Positions 23,445 to 34,300 of a DNA stretch of 64,000 nt are shown one piece after another (position 1 is the stretch's first letter; every line of letters begins with the position of its first letter). Position numbers and translations under genes: made by a program. The notes under the pieces are model-generated. The model worked only from the letters and a program-made list of their open reading frames with translations. It was not told the origin of the DNA and searched no databases. This stretch comes from Larix kaempferi. Taxonomy: Eukaryota; Streptophyta; Pinopsida; Pinales; Pinaceae. The stretch is from the NCBI GenBank assembly GCA_027924585.1, contig BSBM01001068.1, forward strand, positions 1,704,501-1,768,500, given 5' to 3'.

Positions 23445-23884
23445 TCTTTCCTACAAGTCAAATTCAATTGTATGATTAGAAACTTCTCATAGTTTTTAGA
23501 ACAAAGTATTACACATAAAGGCATATGTCATATAGTCATGCAATTATCTTAGTCAATGCTTCAATACAACATTCATCCATATCCCGTATTCATACGGTAA
23601 CTTTCTAGATGCCTTCCATCTCTACTAGAACATTGTTAAGAGTTTGCACTACTCCCAACATGTCAACAAAGAGGTTTCATTCTAGATAAGTAGCAATGGA
23701 ATGTTGTACAACGCCATAGGCCACTTACCCATCACATGCATATTAGTAGTATACTGTTCATTAATTCAATTATTTTAATACGTATAATACACAACCTAAC
23801 TCTAGGAACATAAGTATATACATCATTGAACAATATTATTTAAACAATCAGATATACAAGAAATGGTAATTATAATACTTATCT
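23445..23884 (-). other. Non-coding segment between integrase and RT (A), shared with B
   Basis: About 430 bp with no reading frame separates the integrase stub from the RT. On the minus strand it opens AAAGATAAGTATT and closes TTGTAG before the RT segment, so it looks like an intron apart from its first base. Element B has the homologous segment at 57341-57767. About 250 codons of normal integrase and connection sequence are absent in both. Confidence 0.75.
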
Positions 23885-24348
23885 TTGTTTGTTTGTTGGG
23901 TGGACTTTCTCTCAATCTTTGCTTCCTTTCTGCAACTCCATTCTGTTGTGGATTGTAAGGAGTGGTCAACGCCCTCTTAATCCCTGAATCACTACATAAC
24001 TTCTTGAAGTTTGCTAAAGTGAATTCTCTGCCATTGTCAGATCTAAAGTTCTTGATCTTCTTATCAATTTGGTTTTCCACAAAGAGAACTAGATGACATC
24101 GGACCGCATACATTAGAGAGGATAATCTCCAAGATTCCTTTTTCCTTGATTTCACTATTTGGAAATGCCTTCTTTATGTTCTTTCCTTTTGCACATCCTT
24201 TGCAAACACCTTCATGCTTTGACTAGATTTCAGGAAGACCTTCTACTACTTTGCTTGCAATTGGTAGTGATCTATAGTGCACATGTGCAAGCCTTCCATG
24301 CCAAAGTTCACTTGGCTCCATGGATTCATGTACCATGGCTTGTTCAAG
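23885..24348 (-). pseudogene. Copia integrase fragment (A)
   Basis: The visible part includes NFRSDNGREFTLANFKKLC (second catalytic Asp) and TPYNPQQNGVAERK (catalytic Glu). It then leaves the family pattern after RKQRLRESP and runs into non-coding sequence. The N-terminal part, including the pre-integrase zinc region and first Asp, is split by stops between 24155 and 24348. It cannot encode a working integrase. Confidence 0.85.
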
Positions 24349-25053
24349 TTATCCATTCAATTTATACAATCCTCCCTCTTGCTCTCCAGTCACTACTCCA
24401 TCATCTATGGTCTTACCTTTTGGATACATAAGTACTTGGCCATCCACGATTGCAACTCTCATTCCTTTTGCATCCAAAGATGATATGGAGAGAAGGTTCT
24501 TCTTGATTCTAGGTACATATAGAACATCTTGCATCTTTAAAGACTTCCCAGATTCTATCTTTTCGGAGGCTTCACCACTTCCTTTTATAGGGTATTGATA
24601 GTCATCCCCAAGTTTCACCTTATGAGGTGACTCATGTTTAGATAGGTCCATAAGAGATTCCTTAAATCCTATCATATGTTTGGAATCCCCATTATCAAAA
24701 ATCCAATCATTACACCCATGTGTAACATTACCTGTGAGAGTAGAGATTAGAACATACTCTTCGTCACTTGAAGAGTCTTCACTTTCTACCTTAGTCTTCT
24801 TCTTGGGAGGTTCATCATCCTTAGTAGCATGAGCATGGTATCTCTTCTTGTTGTTCTTCTTCTTGTTGTTTTTGAAGCCCTTTATGTTCTTGGGACATTC
24901 TACGGCAAAGTGTCCCTTCTCATTACATGTGAAGCATCTCAGATCTTTCTTCTCTCTTTGATGGTGGTGATAAGATTTCTTGTGATGAGGTTGCTCCCTC
25001 TTGAAATTACTTTTCTTGGTGTGTGCTGTGAGAGCTTCATCTTCATTTCCCAT
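24349..25053 (-). CDS. Copia Gag C terminus, zinc knuckle and protease (A), 234 aa
   Basis: A basic segment is followed by a CX2CX4HX4C knuckle (CFTCNEKGHFAVEC, residues 39-52) and a lysine-rich stretch. The protease core reads WIFDNGDSKHM near residue 117; the family's usual D-S/T-G is here DNG, so activity is doubtful. Next comes the pre-integrase region with LYVPRIKKNLLSISSL near residue 180. It is separated from the Gag N terminus (25259-25633) by a frame break. Confidence 0.85.
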   Translation of the reverse strand: MGNEDEALTAHTKKSNFKREQPHHKKSYHHHQREKKDLRCFTCNEKGHFAVECPKNIKGFKNNKKKNNKKRYHAHATKDDEPPKKKTKVESEDSSSDEEYVLISTLTGNVTHGCNDWIFDNGDSKHMIGFKESLMDLSKHESPHKVKLGDDYQYPIKGSGEASEKIESGKSLKMQDVLYVPRIKKNLLSISSLDAKGMRVAIVDGQVLMYPKGKTIDDGVVTGEQEGGLYKLNG

Positions 25054-25633
25054 CTTTTCTTCTCAGGCCACAATCCTAGCTTCTTCTTGTGAAAATTCCT
25101 CCCATAGTCTATTGAAAGAGATCAATTTCTTTCTTGCATAGATACCTTGGATGAAGGAGTTCCATGACCTAGGTAGGCCATTCAATGTGGTCATCACAAT
25201 TTCTCCATTCTCCACTACTTCATCCACAGCTTCAAGTTGTTCTTTGATTTGAGAGACCTTAGTAAATTAGGATTGGATGGTCTCTCCATTCTGGATCTTT
25301 ACCCCTTTCAAATTGGTTCTGCAGAGTCATCTTCTGATTTATATTCTTTCCTTCAAACAACTTGGTCAAGGAGTCAAACATCTCCTTAGGTGTCTTTAGG
25401 GAAGACACATGGGGTATGAGATGGTATTTGATAGGATCAACAATGATTCTCTTGGCCTTGACCAAGCTCTTCTTGTGTAAGGCCTTAGCCTCGTCTCCCT
25501 CTGGAACTGGAACCTCTTCACTTATGTAGGTGTCCAACTCATTTTCTTCTAGGATTAACTCAATCCTATACTTCCATGCTCGAAAGGTATCAACCCCTTC
25601 AAGCTTATCCACAACGTTGGTGTCATGAGACAT
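25054..25633 (-). pseudogene. Copia Gag N-terminal part, interrupted (A)
   Basis: An ATG at 25633 opens a 124-codon frame with KLEGVDTFRAWKYRIELIL (residues 11-29) and PKEMFDSLTKLFEGKN, typical of copia Gag. A stop near 25260 ends it, and the remaining ~200 bp to the knuckle ORF are out of frame. A remnant of the same Gag is found in element B near 56295-56390. Confidence 0.8.
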
Positions 25634-25839
25634 CTTAATGAGAAACTCAAATGGAAATAAAATATTTAGGTCTTACCACTTGATTTGTTGAAACTGGATC
25701 TGGAGCTGGCTAGGGTTTGTTAGAGAAACCCTAAAAATACAAACTTGGAATTTCAAACTTCTGATTGGATGGAAAGATGCACCTTGCTAAACTGATCAAG
25801 TTGGTACACTTCAATTTTGAAATCTACAAAATTTGATCC

Positions 25840-26215
25840 CTCAAAATTGACTTTGAAACTTTCGGATCTACAGTTTCTCGTTTTTGGGTTTTCTGGTTTT
25901 CTGGTCAAAATCTTGAACTAGGGTTTGATAGTGCTCGGGGTTCTTCCCAGCCAAAAAGTTCGATCTTGGTCTCTAAACTTTGATTTTCTGAGGAGCATCC
26001 AGTCGTGGTCTCAAATTCCAAAAATTCCAACTTTTGCAGAAACCCTAATTTCCCATTTTTTGATCAAAATCTCGAACTAGGGTTTGATAGAGCCCGGGGT
26101 TCTTCCCAACCAATAGTTCAATCTTGGTCTCTAAACTTTGATTTTTCTGAGGAGCATCTAGCATTGGTCTTAGATTCCAAAAATTCCAACTTTCTACAAA
26201 ACCCTATTTTCCCGC
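25840..26215 (-). repeat. Leader tandem repeat in copia A
   Basis: Two to three ~150-bp units in the 5' leader each contain (minus strand) AATCAAAGTTTAGAGACCAA and a phrase containing AAACCCTAGTT. The same module occurs in the leader of element B, so it is an inherited family feature. Confidence 0.8.
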
Positions 26216-26390
26216 AGTAGTGACAGGCCAAAAACTGAAAATGCTTAGAATTGAATTATGTCTCGACAAAATGATGCACCCTTGCTAGGAGAGTCAATCT
26301 AGACTCCTGTCGTTGATGAACTATGGAGAGAAACCCAAAAATTAAGAAGCCCTAGCTTCCACAATTGCACAGTGTCTTCTTCTTAGTACC

Positions 26391-26402
26391 GCTCTAATAC
26401 CA
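26391..26402 (-). other. Primer binding site of copia A
   Basis: The minus strand reads TGGTATTAGAGC directly next to the LTR end. It matches the initiator-Met tRNA primer site with a single change. Confidence 0.88.
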
Positions 26403-26970
26403 TGTTAGTTTTTCAATAATTTCATTCAATATTATCTAGGATCACTAAGAGAATAACAAGCATAGCATAACAATCACAAGAGACAATGTACACAAAGAAT
26501 TTCAAAGGGAAAACCAAGAAGGTGAAAAACCCCGCAACTTCCTCAGAGATAGATTAAGCCCCAATACAAAGATCACAAAGATCAATCCCCAAAATATAGA
26601 TGACTCTAGTACCTACTCCTCCTCCACTTGTGCGCACTCCTCTCTCTCAACTATGCGAGTTGGATGAGTGAGTGAATGAGCAAATAGAGAGAGACACACT
26701 CTCTATTTATACAACAACTTAACCTGCCTTTAACCCTAATTGGGACGACTTCCTAGGGAATCCTAATAACCTATCCACATGCTCATGCAGGGCCGACCCC
26801 ACCAACGTGGTCTAATAACCTATCAAATATAAGTTGCGACACTTGCGACACTTACAAATACAAATGACGACACTTTTGAATGGAGGAATAATACATCTCC
26901 AATAGGAATACAATAAAGTACAAGTGTAATACATAGAAAAATATCTTCTGAAGTTACAAATACATCAACA
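26403..26970 (-). repeat. 5' LTR of copia A (568 bp)
   Basis: Begins TGTTAG and ends AACA, followed by the AGAAT duplication at 26971-26975. It is alignable with 20024-20633 along its length. Confidence 0.92.
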
Positions 26971-26975
26971 AGAAT

Positions 26976-27840
26976 ATGCGGTTGCACATTACAATATACT
27001 AATAAAGCGACCAGACTATCAACTGGAGGCATGGGAACCAAGATGGAAAAAGTGTGCTAACTAAGGTGTCTATGTAAGGTAGGTCCTATCCATGGAAGAA
27101 CAACGACGATGTTGGGAAAATAGAAGGATCAATATCATAGTCCATGGAGAAAAAAGGGTCCTATGGCGTAACAATATGGTAAGCTATTAATTCAATGCAT
27201 AGTGCAATGGTAACCTAACCTATATGCCATGATAAACAAACCTTTTTCAAGTGCTAGTGTGGACAACAAAACTTCGTAAAAGCATATTCTTACTTGTTGA
27301 CCTAGTCAAAACACCTTCATTGGTAGTCACAATAAAAAAATATGTCATAAGACTATATAAGGGGGGTAAAAGTAAAACATATTTACCAGCAATAGCCAAA
27401 AGAGGGTAAAAACTAAGTCATTTAGCATTTTACCATTGTAAAGAGTCATAAATCCCTAAAACTTCAATCGTCGATTGTGATCCAACTGGTGGATGATTCT
27501 TCATTCCATTAGTTGTAGGTAATTCATCTCCCTTTTCTCGTCAATTTGCATATGATTTTAGTGAGTTTTGGTGAATTTTTTGATTTTTTATTAAACAGTT
27601 AAATTTGAATGTTTGTACCCGCAGGTGAAAGGTATTTCTCTAGCCTGTTCGATGAAAACGTGCGGGTGAAGATTTATTCACCGACGGGTAGGATGCAACT
27701 ATCATAATAAATATTTGTGGGTAGTGCAGTTTGGTTTTAAAAAAAACAACGCTCTTCCAAAGTAATGGTTTGCTTGCAGAGATGGTGTTATTCTAGAGAG
27801 AACGAGAGCATGCGGCCCTGGATAGAGATGCCATGCATAT
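26976..27840. other. Anonymous DNA between copia A and the host pseudogene
   Basis: Continues the sequence interrupted at 20023. No domain or repeat recognised. A putative upstream exon of the pseudogene may lie near 27660-27840 but I cannot delimit it. Confidence 0.45.
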
Positions 27841-27843
27841 CCC

Positions 27844-28783
27844 TTGACCTTAAATGCATTGTCCCTATGTGGATTGTTAAAAAAATTTCGAACGAAAAAT
27901 ATGATGGCCCAAACCAAACTCCTTGAGACTCTAGTACATCTATGGGATCCCGATCAAGTGTTTTTCAACCTTCATGGTGGGATACTAGAGCTCACAGTGG
28001 ATGATAGCTACTTTATTACTAGACTATCCAACAGTTGAGAGATGGTAAACCTCAAAGGTACCTTACGTGGAGTTGGGCCTTTCTACATGCAAGACTATGT
28101 GAACACCTATTGTGTGGTAGGAGTGGAAAAGAGTGGAATCCAAGTTGCAATCAGTGAAATAGCTAGCTTTCCACTAAAAGTGATTGTGAGCACCATTAAC
28201 TGAGTGGGGGGTAGTGTAGCACTACATTTGGACACTCACAACTACATGCAAATAGGTGTTGAATGCCTCTGCAATGTGATATTTGATTGGTGCACTGGGT
28301 TGTTAGTGAATATGAAACATCAACTTACTGAATGTGCAATGGTAAATAAGAAGCAATTTGGATATGGTAGTATCTTAGCGACATTCTTATTTGAGAGGGT
28401 TCCTGGCTTGAGCCCTAGAGTGGCTCTTCTACATATCGACTGTCGCGAGCCAAGATTGGTTCGGTGGAGTGATGTGTTTATCAGGAAGGGAGGTGGAGAT
28501 ATTAGGACTTCATATGATGATGATGACTTCCTTGGATGGTGGAGCCGATAGGTGCCTTCTTTTGAGCAGTTCCTATATGCAGGTTTAGACTTCTGAGGAG
28601 ACCCTGAGCTCATGATCCCTCTAGGAGTAGCTTGGGGAAAGATAGGTATGATCTGTATTTCGTAATATTCAATGTTTATGAATTTATTTGTAAATATGTA
28701 CATGTATATAATTTGGTGAGTTTAAGTATTAACAAAGTGTATGATGCAGATATCAGACTAGTTTGGCTAGTCAGACACCCAAG
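27844..28783 (+). pseudogene. Spliced pseudogene hosting the nested insertions (part 1)
   Basis: One frame runs from 27844 with stops at 28036, 28201, 28549 and 28594, then a canonical intron (28646-28749, GTATGA...GATGCAG) and the start of a second exon that element E interrupts at 28783. Readable parts include LWDPDQVFFNLHGGILEL, DDSYFITRLS, GYGSILATFLFERVPGLSPR and DPELMIPLGVAWGKI. The LHGG..L....V.FITRLS pattern recalls plant-mobile-domain-like proteins and also occurs in the downstream frame of gypsy G2 (FHGGSLWLDREVLVIVDLIS). The family assignment is inference. The frame resumes at 37729-37744 and 63788. Confidence 0.65.
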
Positions 28784-30102
28784 TGTAATGTCCCTAGCTT
28801 GACCCTGTTGCATTAATATTGTAAATGATGTAAATATTGTTATTTAGTCATGGTGAGGAGCTCAAGGCCAAGGCCCCGCCACTGATTTGTCGTTTTATGT
28901 ATCGGCAATTAAAATAGATGCATATGGTTCTTGTGCTAGCGGAGCACAATGTAAAACCGGACATCATGTAAACAGGCAATTTTAATGAAAAACCCACAAC
29001 CGGCTACGCAATGCAACAAAGAGATGGGGGCATGATCTTTACAAGGAATAGGGAGGGAAAATAACAAAACCCTTGAGCCATGGTATTAATCCATGTGTCA
29101 ATGGGGAAACCCATAGAACCACTAACTACCCATTTTGTCTCATGCACCCAATCATTTAATTCTTCCAAAGATTGGTTGGGGTAGTTAATGTCTTGGGATT
29201 GAAGAGGTATGGCAGTCAAAATTCATGCATGGGCAGGCCATCAACTTGGGAAAACGTGTTTTTTCTCCTTGGGCAAGAAAACCCCCACGAAATTGGCCCA
29301 AAAGGCCATTCTTCACGGGGGGCATTCATCCTCTCACGCAGATAGGGACGGCTGGGAGATATAGTCACGTTTTTTCATCAAAAACGCAGGGTTCTCCTTG
29401 CCCAAAAATGGGTTTTTGGTTTTGGATAGTATCTAGGAAGGAGGGGCTGCGATTTGGGACTGTATGGAGTTCATTTTGTCCCCGAATTGCCATGGACGTT
29501 TTTCCTAAGAACGTTTTCTGCTACCTGGGGTTTTCCCCAAACCTTCATTGCTCATTTTTAACCTTCCCACATTTTTATGAAGCTTAGGGGAATCATTATC
29601 ATGCCTGTCACTGCACAAACGATTTTCCTCATACCCAACACTTATGCCCTTGCTGTTATATGCATCCACCTCCTAGCAGTCTCAAAAACCCAACTGCTGG
29701 TTGGTTTGGCTGATTCTGGGGTGTCTATGGCTATGTGAGACCCTGTTGTTTCCCCTTTTCCTTGTGGAGATCATGCCCAGCTCGGGGGGTGGCAGTGGTG
29801 CTGAGAGATTAAGGAGCACACTGGCCTACGGTTGGGTGGAACGTTGCAGAAGCGTAGCTGGTTGTTTGGGACTACTTCATTAAGATAAGTATTCTCTTGT
29901 GCTATCTTTCAATTGTTTAATTGATGAATATCTTGAATGTATGGTGAATAAGTAATTGAAATTACTTCTGCTGTGTATAAACAAATCCTTATGCATTCTC
30001 ATATGTCTTGCATGCTTTCTTCGTAAGTACATGGGGCTAGATGCCCAGTTTTAGCGCAATGATCCTCTCTATCATGCTGGTATGATAGGAGGGGACATTA
30101 CA
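28784..30102 (+). repeat. 5' LTR of E (1319 bp)
   Basis: Begins TGTAATGTCC and ends GGACATTACA, so the ends form an inverted TGTAATGTCC pair. Partner at 36422-37728. Apparent ORFs within it recur identically in the partner and look non-coding. Confidence 0.93.
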
Positions 30103-30104
30103 TT

Positions 30105-30116
30105 TGGTATCAGAGC
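30105..30116 (+). other. Primer binding site of E
   Basis: TGGTATCAGAGC, a perfect initiator-Met tRNA primer site, begins 2 bp after the LTR. Confidence 0.93.
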
Positions 30117-30245
30117 TGCGTTGCAGCATTGGACCTCTATGGGCCCAATCATGGCTAAGTTAGATAGTTGCAGGGGTAAAAGTTACCTCTGAAAGGAAGA
30201 AGTTTCAAATTTTTCCTAAGTGTTTTTGAAATTTTTGTTTAAGAC

Positions 30246-31300
30246 TATTTCGAAAAGAATTCCCGAATGTCTTTCGCAACTGCGGAAGCATTCGGCGAAT
30301 CATTCCGAAATTGCGGAAGCATTCCGCGAGTTTTTCCGAAAATTGCGAAGGGAAGTTTTCGGAAGGAATTATCTTCCAAAATTTGCGGAAGGAATTCTCT
30401 TCCAAAATTTGCGGAAGGAATTCTCTTCCGAAATTTCGGAAGGATTTCGTGAATCGTTCCGCAACGCGGAAGAGTTCGGCGAGCCGTTCCGAAGTTGCAG
30501 AAGACTTCGGCGAATCGTTCCGCAACTGCGGAAAACTTCGCTGAATCGTTCAGCAACTGCGGAAGACTTCGGCGAATCATTCCGAAATTGCGGAAGCATT
30601 CCGCAAGTCTTTCCGCAAAAGAATTTCGCAAAACTCGCCCGAAACCGGGGAAGCATTCCGCGCAACGGCGGGAGCCTTCGCCGAATGGCTCCGCAATTGC
30701 GGGAGCATTCATTTGCGGAAGGAATTCTCTTCTGAAATTTGCGGAAGGAATTCTCTTCCGAAATTTCGGAAGGATTTCGCGAATCGTTCCGCAATGCGGA
30801 AGAGTTCGGCGAGCCGTTCCGAGTTTGCGGAAGACTTCACTGAATCGTTCCGCAACTGCGGAAGACTTCAGCGAATCGTTCCGAAATTGCGAAAGCATTC
30901 CGCAAGTCTTTCCGCAAAAGCATTTCGCAAAACTCGCTCGAAACCGGGGAAGCATTCCGCGCAATGGCGGGAGCCTTCGCCGAATGGCTCCGCAATTGCG
31001 GGAGCATTCGCCAAATGGCTCCGCAATTACGGGAGCATTCACCGAATGGCTCCGCAATTGCGGGAGAGTTCGGCAAATTGCCCCGCAATTGCGGAAGGCC
31101 TCAGCCAACCTCCCCGCAGTTGCGGGAGCATTCAGTGACCTGCCCGTTGCGGCAGGATTCAGTGAAGCGCCCCGCAACGGAGGCAAGCCTTGAACCACCC
31201 ATTGCAGAAGCTTTCAGCCTATCGCTGCCATTGCGGAAGCGTTCGGTGAACTGCTCTGCAATTGCGGAAGCCGTCGCCAAACTGCCCCGCGACGGTGGCT
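30246..31300. repeat. 31-bp palindromic tandem array in E leader
   Basis: Roughly thirty copies of a 31-bp unit of the form GAATCGTTCCGCAACTGCGG plus AAGACTTCGGC. Each carries the palindrome CCGCAAYTGCGG and usually a second one (TTCGGCGAA type). A block starting GGAAGGAATTCTCTTCCGAA at about 30413 is repeated near 30740, so larger ~330-bp duplications overlie the basic unit. The unit drifts toward GAATGGCTCCGCAATTGCGG on the right. Overlapping long ORFs on both strands follow from the low stop frequency of the unit; since 31 is not a multiple of 3, no single frame is favoured. It is CpG-rich in an AT-rich setting. Confidence 0.92.
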
Positions 31301-34300
31301 TAATTCGTATAAAAAAAAAAAAAAACAACTGCCCCCTTGACCCCCTTTCTTTTTCCCCCTCATGTGTCTTTGTTTGTGATTTGACGAATTTTTAGTATGG
31401 CATTCTTCCCACGTGCATGAAGTAATTGTGAATTTCTGAGAATATAATGCAACTGTGTAAAATGTGCAGAATGGGAGTGAAAGTTGTCTTTTTTGAAAGG
31501 ATGCAGTTCCCGCACCTGATGTCAGAATGGAGCATGAAGACAGGCATTGGAAATCTTGTCCAGCAGGGAACAATGATGCATGACCAGAGTTTGAAGGAGG
31601 TCTACATATATCATAGATATTTAGTGCAGAAGAGTTCCAGCGGCTGTTTTGACAAACAAATTTTGTTGTCAATATGGGCAATTTCTACAATCGTAGGATA
31701 TGGAAGAGGAATTCCATGTCACGATGAGGGATCGAAAAGGGAAGAATTTCTTAAACCTCTGTTTGTTATCATACTTATAATTATGAAATTTTCATATGGC
31801 ATAAAAATGTTAAAAATGTAAAGGATTACTTAGAGGTATATGCACTAGATGGCATCTTAACAAATTGCATAGTTCATATAGAAATGCTTGTGCATAATTG
31901 GGATATTGCACATTGGTAGAATAATGAAGTCGGCATATGCAATAAACCACTAATGGAGAATATTGTGGTTGATAATCACTATTGATGTTGGTATTGGTTG
32001 TAGGACCAAAGATAACAAAGAGCATGGCTAAATGTTCTGAGGATGTTGTTGCATGAATCCAACAACCTTATGCAGAAAGGATGGCGCAACAAATCTGTGA
32101 TCATAAAGTTGAAAAAAAGGACTGAGCAACCTTGGTGTTAATGGTAACCATGCAGGTAATGATTATTGGTGCCAAATTGCATGAATGTTGAAAGGGGATT
32201 TGGTAAGATCTCTTCAACTATGTTTGAGCTATGTTGAGCTAATTTGCATGTAATATTGAATATCGACTGGGGCTGTTAACCTACCAAGCTTGGTGAGGTG
32301 TGGGTAAGTGAAGAGGATGACCCTTACACCCTATGACTGTTTAGAAATCTCAATGCATTCATGTGAATTTATATCATGTCATGCGTATGATTGGTTATGT
32401 GCTTAATAACCCAAGCAAGTGAGGACTGGTGGTCCTAATTATGGTAATGCAGGTTATATGAGATAGTCATGTTTCGATCATAATATGCTTGAATGCATAG
32501 TACTCATGAAACAATGCAAGGTAGCATTGAGTAGATGTGCATTAAGAGATTTTATAAATCTTGTGATGCATTGTATAAATGCATAGGGATGATACATATG
32601 TCATTGCAAAATAAATAATGAATGAAATGATGAATTGATGATAATTCTAGGACCATTTCATGGGCTGTTATGAATGCAGGATAGTAAGTGCATGAAGATC
32701 CCAATCATGATCGATGGGCTGCTAGAATGCTCCGTGGAAGGACAGAGTTGTATGAATGATATGACTGTGAAATTTGATCTAGAGCTTATGAGAAGGAATC
32801 TCATGGTTGAGAGCTCTATGTTCTGTTAGTAAGAATAGTTGTAAATCTTAGATTGGTAAATATTTCAGATTTGAAATTTTGCTAATAAATGTTGCTGACT
32901 ATTTGGCTTATATGAAAATGTGTCAGGAGGACATGCTGTAAGTGGATGCTCATGTATGGAAGCAGGCATAAGACCATAACAGGCAGAGTGGTGTCCCTTA
33001 CAGGAGCCAAACAATATGAGGATAGCCTTATGGATAAGAAAACTAATTTCCGTAGGAGACAGAATTGTAAATTCACATTGAATTTATTTATGAATGCTAT
33101 TGATTGGTTATGGAACAATCGTATTTGAAGCTTATTGCTAAATGTTGCTGACGGTTTGGCTATTTGATAAAGTGTGCCAGGATGACACATTGCAGGGAGA
33201 TCATGTGTGATGGCCTGCAGAAGCCAAACCAGATGGGAAAGACCCCATGCTTTGGAAATGGGTTTCGGGTGAAACGCCATTGATAATGTCTTAGCCAAAC
33301 CGCATGACGGTAAACCATGAAAGTGAGATGGTAAAGCTATGCCCAGAAGGCATGTGAGACAAATATGCAAAATGAATGAGTATTCCGTGACCCTAGACAA
33401 GAACATGCATGTCTAAATTATTAGGGTTAATACGCAGAGCATGCTCTATCTTATTTATATCATTGCAGATTGGTTGAGTATGATTAGGGCCTACATGGTG
33501 CACATCGGAAAGGGGGTGCACACCTTTTCTGGTGCTGGGTCATGATAGGGTTTTCAATATTGACTACACCCTAAGGGAATGGACGCATTCCTGGTGTTTC
33601 AATACTTGGTAGTGAATGATATGGAATGTGGTTAAGAAGTGAACAGTAATACTGATGAGCTTGCTTATCCTTCTTGTGTTGTCAGCCTACACAGATGCAG
33701 ATTGATACTGCATATTAAAGGGCAAAGTGAAGAAGGGTACGCAAAGAGACTGTATGGGAATTGGCAACCTTTCTATGCTCACGATAAATATTACCAGAAG
33801 GGATGGACAGGCCCAAAGAGCTGTGTAATAAGAGAAGGTATCATCCTTGTGTGAGTAGGGGTCATGTTAACCTACAGTCAAGAAAGTCACCTATAAAGTT
33901 CCTAAAAGGAACCACCGATTTGCACAAAAGAAGGAGTGGCGTCCTTGTATAAATGAAGAGCTGATGTGTGTGAAGGGTTACAGTGCAAGAAGGTGTGGTG
34001 GCATTGGTAAAGGCATGAAATCTCTATTGGGTCAGCAGTGGGAGGGCGGGCGCCGATGACTGACTGAAAACCCTGAGATGCCTATTGGGTCAGCAGTGGG
34101 AGGGCGGGCGCTGATGACTGACTGAAAACCCTGAAATCTCTATTGGGACAGCAGTGGGAGGGCGGGCACCAATGACTGACTGGAAACCCTGAGATACTTA
34201 GGGCTCCATAGTAGAGCCTTGACCTATAATGGTCGGTGGCGTAGTTTTCCTTCCATTGGTCGATGACCCAGACGAATGTGCTGGCTCGGCACTGGAGAGG

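Larger units (their letters stand above)
20024..26970 (-). mobile_element. Ty1/copia retrotransposon A, full length but decayed (6.9 kb)
   Basis: The element is bounded by LTRs of 610 and 568 bp and by the AGAAT duplication. Minus-strand order is LTR, TGGTATTAGAGC primer site, leader, Gag, knuckle and protease, integrase start, a non-coding segment, RT and RNase H, a repeat-rich 3' region, polypurine tract, LTR. Stops and shifts break the polyprotein. The stretch between integrase and RT is replaced by non-coding sequence shared with element B at 55491-61508, so A and B are one family. Confidence 0.93.

Noticed and set aside
29225-29587. 120-codon ORF in the E LTR (and 86-codon copy at 36863)
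   Set aside because: Lies wholly within a duplicated LTR, has no domain and is truncated in the partner by single substitutions.
30245-31198. 317-codon minus-strand ORF and overlapping long plus-strand ORFs in the 31-bp array
   Set aside because: Open frames occur in both strands and several phases because the repeat unit lacks stops; the period is not a multiple of three and no domain is visible.
31447-31821. 124-codon ORF in E interior
   Set aside because: No domain, no family pattern and no counterpart; consistent with chance.
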